The notes below the pieces were generated by a model. That model did not search any database and had not been told where the DNA came from. It saw only the letters and a list, made by a program, of their open reading frames with translations. Of a DNA stretch of 64,000 bases, positions 47,201-59,614 are shown one piece after another (position 1 is the stretch's first letter; each line of letters begins with the position of its first letter). The position numbers and the translations under genes are program-made. This stretch comes from Turritopsis dohrnii (Eukaryota > Cnidaria > Hydrozoa > Anthoathecata > Oceaniidae), in assembly GCA_027922465.2 (NCBI GenBank), contig BQMF02000780.1, positions 1 through 64,000 of the forward strand. Reading direction: 5' to 3'.

Positions 47201-47574
47201 GAATGGGGATGGGTTAGAGGATAAATAATGATAAATACGTAAAAGATCATATGACTCATTTTATACCTGTTTTCCCAAAGTTTTTAGACAACATATAAGT
47301 TGAAAATCTGGTCATAGTCTTTAATTCATACTGTCTTATAAACGAATGAGCATCTTCCAATGAATAGCAGTTAAAAACTACTTTTATCCCAGAACCTAAA
47401 ATATTTGTTAATTTTGTGGATGTCTCACCATATGTTCTTCAGTCAACTCATGCAAATATATCTAAAATACCTGTATTTAACAGTTTGCCTCTCAAACTTC
47501 CAAATATATATTCTTCGGATCCTTCATTTTCTAAAGAAGTTTCTTTGTTTAAAAGCACATAACTGAACATGTCG
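44222..47574 (-). pseudogene. MULE-like (CARF-type) transposase gene, multi-exon, decayed
   Basis: Minus-strand pieces in collinear order: MFSYVLLNKETS...SLRGKLLNT (47474-47574), VVFNCYSLEDAHSFIRQYE...LSKNFGKT (47270-47399), HRVYWSDSTLEYTGIPYVIV (47004-47167), KFECPAQVIIREILQFPNFKV (46734-46900), IDPEISKKIEGYVREG (46393-46472), FGKEHIPSKTNRRFFPRNST (44998-45092), and ELLLLDATYRTTRYALPLFF with DDE-type Asp (44490-44930). A further CMTDYCTEEIDSLETVFPG block (44230-44300) carries the second acidic site. Several introns separate pieces. The architecture resembles MULE transposases related to calcium-responsive transcription factor-like proteins. A LINE (45.09-46.39 kb) and a frameshift near 44880 break it. 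Confidence 0.7.
45090..46392 (-). mobile_element. LINE fragment inserted in the MULE gene
   Basis: A 5'-truncated non-LTR element: RT thumb region VKILGIQMDENLSWLPQVNY, YANLQTIKRFKRFTP, LSKLSYCNTVYAQILQYLKK, then a frameshift near 46030 to DLGWLLVEQRCELDLSIAAFK and PKNIRNLDSISTFYS. The 3' UTR includes AATAAA-like signals and ends in an A-run (T-run on the plus strand, 45088-45110). A TA microsatellite lies at 45474-45497. Confidence 0.75.
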
Positions 47575-47599
47575 CAAATGATCATGGCAAAAAATATTA

Positions 47600-48530
47600 A
47601 TTTAATATTAATATTAAATCTTGACATCAAAAGAAAAGCCGATATAAACAACTGAAAAAATTGAATAGATCTATTGTTCCAAAGTTTCAAAGATCAAATC
47701 ACATCTGCATTTTACAAATCCAAAAGAAAAATGAATATACAAGAGAGAAGTAGTGTATGTAATAGAAAACACCGAGACACAACAGTTTGTCTGCACTTCC
47801 ATGGTTTAGAATTAATTATTTCCAAAAATTAATTCCTTTCACCTCAGTAGACACACATGTAACATGTGATTATTTGGCACAGAAAATTTTTCCATCGTAA
47901 AAAAATTTGCGATATGGCTTTCAGTGGACACTTAGCTTTAAACTAACTAACTGGAACTAAGTGGAAATAATTCTACCAGTAGGAGGCAGTATTTCTTCGT
48001 TATCATCGTCGTCACTATCACTTTCATCGAAATTTTGATTTAAGACTTTGCCTTTTAAAAATTATTTTCATAAACATGTGGTTCGCGCGTAAAATGCATC
48101 AGCCGTGTGGCGCGCGCATAAAAATTCAGACTTATCAAACACACGGTGACCGAAAGTATCGAATTTTGTTGTTCTCCTTTCAAAGTATGATTTTATCTTG
48201 CAACCGACAATATAAGGGTATTCTCACCAAAAATGGTTTTCCCTGTCTTCCAAACGCAACTGCAGCACCATTAAATAAAAATGCTCCTTTTACTTGTCTT
48301 TCTTGAAATATCTTTTTAATCCATACCTATTCTCTCCTTTTTTGTCCTTCCTTCACATCCTCCTTTTAATAAAAAAATAAAAATACTAAAAGCTTTCTTC
48401 GCCTTTTCTCTTGCTCCATATTTCTCTCTTTTTTATTTGTGTTTTGATTTGAATTTGAGCAGCGATGAACTCGCTTCTACTAGTGTAAACACCTGGCACA
48501 AAATTAGGCGACAAACTTAAGGCGATGAAT
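47600..48530 (-). other. Mostly non-coding, with an acidic C-terminal exon
   Basis: At 47957-48045 the minus strand reads KVLNQNFDESDSDDDDNEEI, then LPPTGRIIST and stop, which looks like a real protein C-terminus of unknown origin. Otherwise AT-rich with pyrimidine-rich stretches (48300-48440) and no gene. Confidence 0.4.
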
Positions 48531-50718
48531 TTATAGCGAGGAATCGGCGACAAATTTATAGATCCAAGTGGGAACCAAGCTTGAGGGATTTTGGAGTAAC
48601 CACATCACTTGAGGCAGAAGAATAAGGTCCTTTATCGACATTCGAAGCAGTTCCGCATACCATGCTTGGCTTAGCCAAGCTGGTGTGATCAAAAGAAGAG
48701 TGCTGCTTTCGGATCTGACTTTGGCCAGAACTTTCCCCACTAAATGAAAAGGGGGAAAAGCATATCCTAGCATGTTGTGCAATGGTCGTTGGAACACATC
48801 CGTGGCACAGCTCTCTGGATCTGCCTTCCAGGACATATACTTTGGAAGTTGTTTATTCAGACGAGAAGCAAAGAGGTCCACATTGGGAGTTCCCCTTTTT
48901 TGGAGTATTTGTTGAAACAACTGGGGATTCAACATCCATTCGCTGCTTTCTGTGGGATTCCGGGATTCCCAATCTGCCGTCACATTCAAACGGCTTGGTA
49001 ACTACTCTGCCGTAATCATGATCCTGCGGGAAATTAAATAATCCCAAATTTCTTTTGAGATCTGTAGAAGCTCTTTGTTGTGAGTTCTTCCCATTCTTAC
49101 TAAATAACTTAGTGCTGTTGTGTTGTCTATTTGGACATGGAGTGACCTGATTTGTTTTTCCTTGGTAAATGATAATATTGCCAATTTGACTGCTATTAAT
49201 TCCAGAGCATTGATATGTTTATCCTGTTCTATTTTCGACCACCCCCCCCCCCCCCCCCCCCCGATATTTTTATCGATATTTTTAGTACTTTTGTGAATAT
49301 CAGTGACAGACCAAAGCAAAGGCATAGGAATTCCTACAGGTTGCCTTGTACGCATCTTTTAGGTCGATCTTGCACATATAATCGTTGGTCTGCAAAAGAT
49401 CCTTCAAAAGATGTAAACCTTCCATCTTGAAGTGTTGGTAAGGTATGAAACTGTTCAAGTGTTTTAAGTTGATGACAGGATGATCCCCACCATCTTTTTT
49501 TGGCACCAGAAAAAGATTGCTTAGAAACTGACCATTTTCTTGCGTTACTTTGTGCACTGCACTCTACCCCAACATTTCCTGAACTTATTTTGAGATTAAT
49601 TTTCTCTCTTCTCAAGACATTTGTAGTGTTGGTGGAGGGAATGGTTGGTATGGATGATTCTGAAATGGGATCTTGTACCCTAACACAATATTCAATATTT
49701 GTGGATCCTGGGTTAGCACCATCCAATTTTCCTGGAAGTGTTTTAATCGACCTGCAAGGGGAACCTGTGGAATATGTCCCCGAAAAACATTCTGAACAAG
49801 TAGATGAACATTTCTCAAATTCACATTTAGAACAGGTGGAGAATTGCCCCGAAGAAAAACTGATGATCTTACCTTGGTTAATGGATGGCTGTGATGATAT
49901 GACCAAGGAAATTGTTTGCCCTCCTGCTCCACAACCTCGGAGGGGAGGGCCTCCCTGAAAGGGTTGAAATCGTTTACCCAGTGAGGGTTATTGACTTTTG
50001 AAGCAAAATATTCAAGTTGTCCAAACTGACCTCAACCTTTTGCTTTTTCATGGTCCCAGCATGTTCCATAGTCATCCAAAGGGAACCTAAAGGACCGATG
50101 ATGTGCAGAATTTTGCGTTGCAGTTTGCAGAGCAATTTGTCTGCTTGTATTTCTGGAAACCGTTAATGTTCTTCCATGATGTCTTTGATAGATAAAGTCA
50201 TCTAATGTGGCAATTCCAGCCATGTTGGCTGGGACAGGATTTTCTTGCAGAATGCACTCTTTGATTTCTTGTTCTGGTTTGTATGTATAGAATTTATCTA
50301 TCACATATGACAACATATCAGGAGGTAAAGTCCAATCATTCTTTTTATCACTGGACCTATTCCCGAGACATTTTGGTGGAAGTATGGTCTCATCCTACAC
50401 GTGTTCTTCATCACTGGAGGAGAAGGATAATTTTCTCTTTCTTCCTCTCCTGACCACTTCTTGACCAATGGTGATATTTTCTGTCCCAATGTCAATTTCT
50501 TCCTCATCACCTTTGCTTCTCTCATGTGAAACAACCTCTGGCTCGTTGTCAGACATGTCTGAGAGAGAAATAAGAAGAGTCAGCGGAGAATATTTTCTTC
50601 CACGGATAATGTGGTGATATTCGTGATTTAATTCCACGAAATATGAGTTAAAAACAATAGATGCAAGTTTTGTCAACAATATAAATGATTTATTATTGAA
50701 TTCCAAGAATTTAGACAC
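48531..50718 (-). pseudogene. Second DIRS element, heavily deleted
   Basis: Minus-strand remnants in order: gag-like N-terminus (SDNEPEVVSHERS; DMLSYVIDKFYTYKPEQE, 50718-50032), pol start AGRLKHFQENWMVLTQDPQ (about 49730), FLVPKKDGGDHPVINLKHLN, CKIDLKDAY, then QGNL, a stop and EFLCLCFGL with a deletion around the catalytic motif, a G-run, and RNase H pieces IDNTTALSYLVRMG and DLFASRLNKQLPKYMSWK. No tyrosine recombinase and no terminal repeats found. Related to, but clearly diverged from, the DIRS at 33.8-38.0 kb. Confidence 0.82.
49242..49262. repeat. 21-base C homopolymer
   Basis: An uninterrupted run of 21 C at the point where the DIRS pol frame lacks its YLDD region and RNase H start. May be a deletion junction with filler or an assembly artefact. 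Confidence 0.9.
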
Positions 50719-51106
50719 AGATATAAATGGATTTTAATCACTCAGCTAATCGCGTTTGTTTTGTTTCGTCTGCCCTGTAGGCAAACAAGTTGGAAGAGGT
50801 CGAACGGAGGTGGCCCTATTTACCAATGTATATTTGTTCGAAGTCATAAGAAGCTCCCTTACATTTTCTTGATGGAAAAATATGTTCATTTGTCTATTAC
50901 ATGTTTATGTTAGCATATAGCGCATCAGGAAACCGCCTGAGCCCACCTTCGTACAACATGTATGTAGCTTATATGTGGAGAGAATCTCTCTAGGGTTTGT
51001 TTTTAAATATAATCGTGAAAAACGTGTCTCTCGCATCTACGTGGTTTTACGCGCACACAAGAAGACGATGACCACAAAAATTAAACAAATATATCACTCT
51101 CTAAAA
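50719..51106. other. Non-coding interval
   Basis: No gene seen. It ends with CTAAAA, which also follows the right end of the hAT element. Confidence 0.4.
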
Positions 51107-51204
51107 CAGCCCTCTGAATCTACGACGGCATTCGGCAATTGCTGTCGTAGTGCCGTCGAGGTTTTTTCCAACGACGGCAAAATTTTGCCGACGTTAAAAA
51201 TGAT

Positions 51205-51485
51205 GATATAAAGGAGTCTAATCTCACTTTTACGAAGTTGACGTAGCTAAATAACGAATAGAAAACAACTTTGACGAAGCTGACGCGGCTAGTTAAGGAG
51301 TCTAATCTCACTTTTACGAAGTTGACGTGGCTAATTAAGGAATAAAAAACTGCTTTTACGAAGCTCACGCGGCTAGTTAAGGAATCTGATCCCACTTTTA
51401 CGAAGCTGACGTAGCTAGAATACAACTTTTACGAAGCCAATATGACAGATTAAGGACTCCAAATCTATTTCTAAGAAGATGACGC
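51205..51485. repeat. Subterminal tandem repeats of the hAT
   Basis: Five to six imperfect copies of a ~42-bp unit around CTTTTACGAAGYTGACGTRG followed by CTARTTAAGGA. Candidate transposase-binding sites by position. Confidence 0.75.
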
Positions 51486-51944
51486 GGCCTATTTCAATCT
51501 AAATATTTCATTTCGAAGTGTAAAAAATATCAGTTTTATATTTCTTCCTCTCTCAACAATGAACATTTGATATCGACGTTTCGACTCTCATTAACACTTT
51601 TAAAATTATATTAAAGAGAAACGTCACTACGTAAATCTTATTTGTTCTTTTGTGATCTTATTTCAGCAAACAAAAGTGAGTTCAATAAATGACCTAGTTT
51701 TATTAACACCTGAAAACGATTATATATTGGTTCCTCCCCCTTTGTTTTTTGTTTGTTTATGTGCACTCGCGTGTACCTTTGTTTTCTCGTTATGATCTTT
51801 TCAATACAATGTCTTCATTTCTGAAATAGAATTTTAAGCATTCTGTTTTAATTAAAAAGAATGTTTGTTTAAAATTTTATTTTATTCGAACAACTTTTTC
51901 GTATAAATCAGTTGACTTCTTGGTAGTTAAGTTGTTGAGTAAAA

Positions 51945-53548
51945 ATGCCAAGTAAGAAAACAGTTGACAACTGGGGATTTAATAATATCGCATATGAATG
52001 TGAAGATGGTCAAGTAACAAAAATATGGTGCAAAACATGCAGGGAGTTTTATTCCAATACCAAGAACAAAGATGCAGCAAACGCAAAATCTTTTATCAAA
52101 GGTCAGTTGGATGCATATGTGGATGGCACGTCCGTCATCAAAAAAATTAATTTTGCAGATCACATCAAAAAAAGTGTCGCTCATACCGTTGCTGTTCAGA
52201 ATTTGAATGTCCAGCCAGAGAATTCTACTAATTCTAATGGCCAAAAGAATATTGTAGCCTGTGTACGGAGTATGAACTCCCAACTCAACGATCAATTAAT
52301 CATGAAGTTCCAACTGGCACATTTCATTGCTTATCATGGCAAACCTTTCAAACTTTATGAAGACTTCGCAAAATTTGAAAGAGAAATACACAACGTGAAA
52401 CGTGGTAACGGTTTTTTAAACGATACATCATGCCGTGAAATGGTTCAGTATTTGAGTCGTAACATTATATCTACTTATATTTCGAAACCGCTAAACGATG
52501 GCACAATTCGGTATTATAGTGTGCATAATGATGGTTCTAGTAGCGCCAAAACCATGGATGAAAAGGAACTGTATATAATAAAAACTGCTCATAAGGGAAA
52601 AGTGAACTTTCGAATAATGAGTATGGAGGAGCCTGACGAAGCTGATGCCGAAGGCCTAAAAGCTGCATTGGAAAATTCGATAATGAAAACTGGATTACTA
52701 ATTGACAGGAAGGAACGAGAGGTAATCTTTATACCTAATATATCACTTATATTTATTCTAGAAGTTTGAGAAAAGAAAAAAAAATCCTGAACTTTTTATC
52801 TAAACTTCTTTGAGAGACTTTATTTACGTACTGGAATCCGTTTCAGTTAGAAAGATTGGGGAAATCAGCGAGTTTTAAATTACGTGATTCTACGCACATA
52901 ATATCTTTCTAGAACACGTGTTCTTGCATTTGCCATATCTTCTAAATCTAAAACATAAAAGGAATTTTTTTCTATTCATTTTTCTTTTTTAAAAAAAAAT
53001 CAATGGAAAGTAAATAAAGCCTGCTGTTTTCCTCTTACATTTAATAAAAATGTTTAGGTACATGTTTTTATTTTAAAACAAATTCAATGTAAAGTAAATA
53101 AACCCTCCTCTTTATTCTTCAATGCACAATGCAATGGCGCCATATGATGCATGTATTTTTCTCTGTTATGAAATAAGTATTGTTCGCTGTTCTCATTTCT
53201 ATTTTTGTACAATGTATATAATTTTCAATTTATTCAAACGATGGGCATAAAATTTTGTTGGGGAAAAGAGGTAAAACAATTATGAAATAAGTTTTCACCC
53301 TCTTTTGTCGCTCAGGTTGGAATGTGTACCGATGGTGCCCCGGTAAATATAAAGATGCATGGCCTGATAAAAGAAGAACTAGGAGACCATTACATGTTGA
53401 CACTCTGCCCTGCCCATAAAATCGAATTGGCAATTAAGGACGCTTTTGAAAAGTCTAAATTGAACAATGATTGTGATAAAGATTACACATTTAGGCATAA
53501 AAAACCTTCTTCATGTGATTGAAATTTGTCTTGTGGTACCATTATCAA
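51945..53548 (+). pseudogene. hAT transposase, N-terminal and core part
   Basis: Exon 51945-52721 starts MPSKKTVDNWGFNN with a TTF/BED-like zinc region (IWCKTCREFYSNT), then AHFIAYHGKPFKLYEDFAKF and TIRYYSVHNDGSSSAKTMDE. A GT-AG intron (52722-53315) joins REREV to VGMCTDGAPVNIKMHGLI (catalytic Asp) and LTLCPAHKIELAIKDAFEKS (53316 on). After CDKDY the frame shifts and the large central hAT region is missing; text resumes as LLHVIEICLVVPLS up to the Academ-like insertion. KIAA1586/ZNF862-type family by motif recognition. Confidence 0.78.
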
Positions 53549-53940
53549 TAGTCCAGGGAAAGTGTGCATCGATTGTGCATTTTTGAGTAGAAAGCATGAA
53601 ATTTGGTACAGAGGTATTTTAGGTGGAAAGAAACATTTTAAGACTCAGACCCATTCCCAGAACACCTGTCCGTGTATTTTGCAGACCAGAATGGCTGCCT
53701 AATAAAAAAAAAATGTTTTTCTCCAAAATATAACATGTTATATATCAATGGAAAGGTTTTTTAATACTGATTCCAAAAAACATTACAACCCATATCTGAA
53801 AATGGACTGGGGACGAGTTTTACGTCACAGAAGGCGCGCTATACGTCACGGATGTAATTTACTGACCAGATTGAAAGAAACTAACAAGGTAGGGTAAAAT
53901 GTATTATGTTATACATCGTTGAAAAGGTTTTTTGAAGCTG
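53549..53940. repeat. Left terminal inverted repeat of Academ-like element
   Basis: Matches 59615-60011 in inverted orientation, including GGACGAGTTTTACGTCACAG and GCGCGCTATACGTCACGG. Confidence 0.9.
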
Positions 53941-54008
53941 ATGAATTTGTACAAATTTGTTTTAGGGAAAAGTTTTAAAAGTTTTAACAATGCACAACGT
54001 TTAGAAGA

Positions 54009-57000
54009 TCATGAGTCGACACAATCTCCACCACATTTGCAAAGTTCCGTGCACTTCAAAGAGGCTTTTTTGCATTTGCATCGACCTTTGCACCCTTTCT
54101 CTTTTTTACAGCCACATTTGATAAGTTCCTGACATATTTTTGAAGCCTCAGGTAAGGTTGTCCAAGCGATCTCATATTTCCCTTGGTCGCTCAATTTCCA
54201 GCCCCAATTTTCAGGTTGTGGAAGATCTTGCATGGAAACGATAGATTGACCCCAACAATAGCTTCCCTGGTATACAGCACGCTTAAAATGCTGAAATAAT
54301 GCATCTTTTGTTGGAGGGATACCTTCTAATGATCTGCCTTTGTTTGCAAAGAGGTGTTTTCTCAAAACATTTACTTCCGTATCTGTACTTGTTCGATCGT
54401 AGAGTAACACCACAAATCTTTCGATGGTGGAGAAAATTGACTCTACATCATGAATTATGAATGAATAATTGTAGCTGATCAAATCCAGGCAAGCAGTCAG
54501 ATCGTCAAATTTCCCCCAGGTGTTCCAAGCATTCTTCTTTCCCCTGCCATTAAAAAACGAGACCTGATCACAACCAGTTAGAGCATGGAAAACTGGAAGA
54601 CACCTACTCTTAACATCACCAAGACTTCTCCAGATCGAATGAATTGGTATTAAATGGTGGTTTTTTCCAACACCAAATGATAGCCACAACTCGTTGACAC
54701 AAAGTTGAGCAAACACCCCGACTGCAATCGCAACGACATCAGTATCAACGGTCCTAATACAAATCTTCTTTGCTCCGCAGTCGCTCGCATCCTTTGCATG
54801 CAGAAACATCCTCGTATCTGCCTCTTCGTGATTGCATGGAGACAGGGACAAACAGTTATGATTATTGGAAATCGCAGAATTGTTAATGGTGCTAATAATG
54901 GTCTTCTGAGTAACAATTTTTATAGATTCGGTTGCCAAAAAGCTAAAAAGTTCTTCCTTGTTCTTATCAACTCGCAAGAACGATTGCCAATTTCCTGGAA
55001 TCCTTGTATCCTCCAGCACTTTTCTGCGTGTCCCTTTCCCTAAAATTAAGAATAAAATACAATAAATAAAATCCTTGTAATTTGACATAATTTAACTCAA
55101 ATCAATTCAATAAAACAAATGTTACGACAAAGAACCTACAAACCTCTTTTTGTTCTGGCTGATAACTTTAGTGAATTCTCCATATAAACATCCCAAACTA
55201 TGTCGATGCGATTCGCAGTTGCAATTTGGTTCTCAATAAAATGCGTAAATTCTTTAGTTGCGTACTCATGAAATGTTGAAGATCCGTTTGGTTTCAGCAT
55301 ATTCACAACTGCTGCTCCATCTAAGATGATACATTCTGCCTCTACTTTTCTTCCATCTGCTTCTGTGACAAGTTCGCGTAAACAACCAGTTAAGTCAGCT
55401 TTGTTTCCAGATCTGAGATTTCCATTTTTCGAAAGCGATGGCGGAAAAGCTGTATTTTCATGCATAAAGAATTCATCCAAATTGCCGTCTCGTACTTGAC
55501 ATGCAATGTAAAGTTGGGAAAAGAGATGGCAACTTTTTTTTAATGTTGTTAACTCGTCCTTGTTGTTGATGCTTCGCTGCTTTGGTTGGTTAAAGATTGA
55601 AAGTTTGTTTTTGGAGATAGTATCAAAGATACTTTTATCATTTCCTTTGACGTGATTTTTAATGAAGGAATCGAACATTGCTTTTCCAACTTCTTCGGCC
55701 TTGTTTAGGTTTTTGATGGCAGCTTCTTCAGCAACGTCTTTCGTGTCGAGGGCCATCAAATCTGGTGTTTCTTCAAGAAATGGATTACCAACCTGGTCGA
55801 AACTTGACAAAAGCGCCATTACGTGCTTAGAAAATCGCTGTTGCATGCCCCCAGTTTGTTCATGATGATTCGTTTCATTTGTGATGTCTTTCACTTTGTT
55901 GAAAGGCAAGCTACCTTTGAATTCATTTATGATGCGAGCTAATTCCGGTCCTGAAACCATCCATTTCAATAACTGTGAGGAATCTTCAGTCAATCCAATA
56001 GCACCTAAAGAAAACCATCGTTATTGTGCTAGTGCAGTATCCCCCTACAAGGCGCAAAACGGCTAGCGAGAAAACACACTGCAAAAAAGAAAAAAGCTTC
56101 AGGTAAATCTGTAAATTAGTGTGTTAGAATATAGATCTGAAAGCTAATTACTCCTTTTTGACGAAAAAGAATAAAATGAATACCTCCATCTCCTTTTACA
56201 CATTTGTTATTTTGTTCGTGTGCATGATCAATTCCAATTGATGAAAACCTTCTTTCCGTTTTTGTGATAACGAATCGGCCAGCTTCGAAATATTTGTTGA
56301 CTATAGGATTGGTTTTAGGTAAATCAAGCATATCATACAAATGTATTGATAACCAGCGTGCATAATTTGTGTGGTCCATTGCAAAAAACCAAGGTAACAG
56401 TTTGCTGATGGATGCTTTGTACAATGAGAAGTCAGCACTTCTGATTGACCTAACAAATTGTAACAGCAGAAGTTCTAGATTTAGTGTAATTGACCAAAAT
56501 CGAAACTGAGGATACTTTTTTTCTTGAGATGCTTTCCAATCTTCGAACTTCTGTGGAACCTGCGTTGAAAGCCTATGTTCTTCGTATGCCTTTTCCAAAA
56601 GCATGTGTAACACAGCTGCCGTGACCTCGTGACCATAACGAGTCCGTTTGACGTGTGATGCCGACAAGAATGAATCAGCCTTTCCTGAAGTAGCAATGCC
56701 AGCCTCTGCAATCAAATGACACCATCCCGCTTCTTCTAGCCAATCACCTGAGAATGAAAATGCAAAATCAAATTATTACTGTACTCCAATTATGAAGTTA
56801 TGTCATTAAACGTCATTTGTAATTATCGTCTGTAATTAAGAAGCATACCGTAGTCGTCTTGTGTTACGTCAATTTGTCATTGTGTAATTGTTTCATTCTA
56901 GATATTAACAGTAAAACAAAGTTTTTAGTTATGTATTGAAAAGTCAAAAAAATTCAATGAGCTATAACTGATAATATGAAGCTATTTAATTTAAATATTT

Positions 57001-59323
57001 ACTACCAATTACTTTCATGAATGCCATTTCAATGTGTAATGGCCCCATCATGGCAACAAACTTATCTTCACCATAGTCTTCTTTCCAATTCCATTGAACA
57101 AGTTTGGCATTTGCAAAAAGGGGCTGATCAAAAGCGATGACAGGAGATTGACCACCGTTGAGATGTTTAACAGCTTGCTTTATAACATCCATTCCATGTT
57201 TCATCATAGGAATTGATTTTGAGTCATCGGGAAATAGCGGTAAAAGTGCAGAAACATCGGTAGGTTTTTCATCAGTTTGTTCTGCAGCGTTAAAAGCTGA
57301 CCACGATATGTTCTTTGATCTTTCCTCTTCATCAATCAAAAGCTGTTCTTCAACATGTTTCAGCCATCTAAGATAGAACATTAAAATTATTTGAATGTTT
57401 GCATACAAATTCGTGTTTGCCAACCAAATGTTATTCTCTTTGCTTTGCAAAAAGTTTTTATTATCGTGAACCTTGTATTAGGGAGAAGACTTCATTGAAT
57501 ACAGTTTCTGAGTTTGTGACTAATGTTATAAAGAAGCTAGAAGGATCAATCTTAAAACTTTTGAAATATTATCAATAAAATATGTTCATAGAATACCTTT
57601 CTTCTTGGATACCAGAACTTGATTGAACGGTTGAATCTTCATGTACTTGTGAATAATCTTTCGTTTCAGGGTGCTGATTAAAAAATGAAACAGGTGTGAC
57701 CTCTGAGTAGAATGTTGGTAATGAGGATAATTTATCATCCTTTTCCAGCGAAGTTCTTTTGGTTGCACTGTCATCAAACTCGATTATTTTGTTTTGGAAT
57801 AAGGATATTGCTGTTCCATGAAACGAACCTATTGACGTCGACGATGTTGGATCGATATCCAAGTTGTCCAGGGCACCAATAGTGAAAGTGTTTTTCTTAA
57901 ACATCCTGGGACACACAACCCCGTCTTCTTCATACTCTTTTAAAACGGTTGCACTAAGTGAGTCGATCAGGCTCATAACGCGTCTGTAAGGAATTGATAG
58001 CCCCAGTTCATTGAGCTCCTCTATGACTCCTTTTTTTCTTGTCTTAAGGTGAACCATTAGCCCAATGTATGTTGAAATCGGTGACTCTCTGCTTTTGTTG
58101 AAGTAACACGATGTAGACTCTTTTCGCACGCGTTTGATTGAATTTTGAACGATAAGCTGGGCTATTGTTAACATGTTTTGCTCCAAGTATTGATTGTTTT
58201 TATTCACGTTTGGACCATGAAGAAGCATATCGACAAATGATTTTATGAAGTGAGGCAAAAAGACACTCTGGCAATCCGCTGAGAATGAGCCTTGAAAGGA
58301 TTGGTATTTTTTAGAGAATATTTCCCTCCGTAAAATGTTTGCAGCCTTTGCTAACGTAAGAGCATCGTCATCTAAAGAGCTTTCAAAAACTGTCTTTAGT
58401 ACAGATCCAAGTTCATGATCAAATACCAAGTAAACATGTCTTCCTTCCTTTGATTCGACAAGGTTTTCAAAATGCGATAACAGTCTGTTTTTAAATCTCG
58501 TAGAGTGAATTTTTTCATCAAGTTTTCCACCAAGATCACAAATTCTTTTCTGATAGAGTTTTATCAAGTCATCAAGCTTAAAAATTCTGTTTTTGTCTTC
58601 CTCAGCACAATCAATCATATAGCTAGTTAGTTCAGCAAAAGCAGTACATGATATTTGAGCATTGACATCGTGTTCACCTTTTTCATCTACTTCTAAATCT
58701 TTAGCTTCTTTGTAAAACTTTATGAGACATTCTGAATGATAAACAGCATCCCGTGCCATCATGTCCTTTTCACTCAACTTATTAATAATCTCTACATCAT
58801 TCAGTAGCCTTGCAATATGAAGCACTCTGTAATGAAGTTTAAAAGTGGATGCTTTGTGAAGCTTTCCGTTTTCTTCATGACAAAAAAAACATACCAATCC
58901 TTTTTCCACGACAGGTAAGTTGAGCCTTTCACTTCTTCTTCGTTCTGTGAAAGGATCTTGTTCTTCACTTTCAGATTGACCTGCATCTTTCAGGTTCTTT
59001 ATTCCAGTTTGTAGCCTTTCCAGTTTCAAATCGTTTATCTTTAACTTGCATGTTTTATGAAATCTTGCTTTCTTTTTGACAAAGATGCTGTGGTCGTTGA
59101 AATATTGGTCAGGAATATGTATTTTTTCGAAAGGCAATTTTCTCAGCTCTGCAAATCTGTGCAAATTCGTCAAAATGTCCTTATATGCTTTAACAGGATT
59201 ATGATTCTTTCTTTCAAGTGCTGCTGGACACAACAGTTTCTCATTTGCGTGATTCTTTTGGCACAAAATACATAAATTCCAATCAAAGGATTCTTCTGAC
59301 GACGAAAAGCGTCTTTTAGTCAT
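54009..59323 (-). CDS. Academ-like transposase, intact five-exon gene
   Basis: Exons 59323-57597, 57367-57006, 56747-56184, 56004-55144, 55039-54009; all introns GT-AG with matching phases, total 4545 nt (1514 codons plus stop), no internal stop. N-terminus: zinc-like CILCQKNHANEKLLCP and CFFCHEENGKLH...HYRVLH. Middle: AFDQPLFANAKLVQW, MGPLHIEMAFMKVIGDWLEE, SGKADSFLSASHVKRTRYGH, WFFAMDHTNYARWLSIHLYD, HAHEQNNKCVKGDGG. Last exon: HEEADTRMFLH, VDTDVVAIAVGVFAQL and LPVFHALTGCDQVSFF, acidic positions resembling a PIN/XPG nuclease, then a Cys-rich tail (CGCKKEKGCKGRCKCKK). This family is widespread in cnidarian repeats to my knowledge. The catalytic assignment is inference. Confidence 0.85.
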
Positions 59324-59614
59324 TTTTCTATTTAATTTCTTCTTATAATTGAAGAGTAACAGTATTTGAATGTTATATGATTCGAATACTATGATTCGAA
59401 CTTGGATTCGAATGTTCTATTAATAAATGCTTATTTTACAGTTTAGAAAAATTTCCCTATTTCCCTATTTTCCATATAACATGACATAATTTGCAAAATG
59501 GCCACTTCTGTTTTTTTCCTCGGTGATCTGGTCAGTAAATTACACTTTTGGCTGCTGACTAGTTTCCAGATCAGCGTTCCAGTCCCTTTTTTAACCAACA
59601 TGTATTGATCAGCT

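Noticed and set aside
48777..49015. Plus-strand open frames over the second DIRS
   Set aside because: Antisense of RNase H coding sequence.
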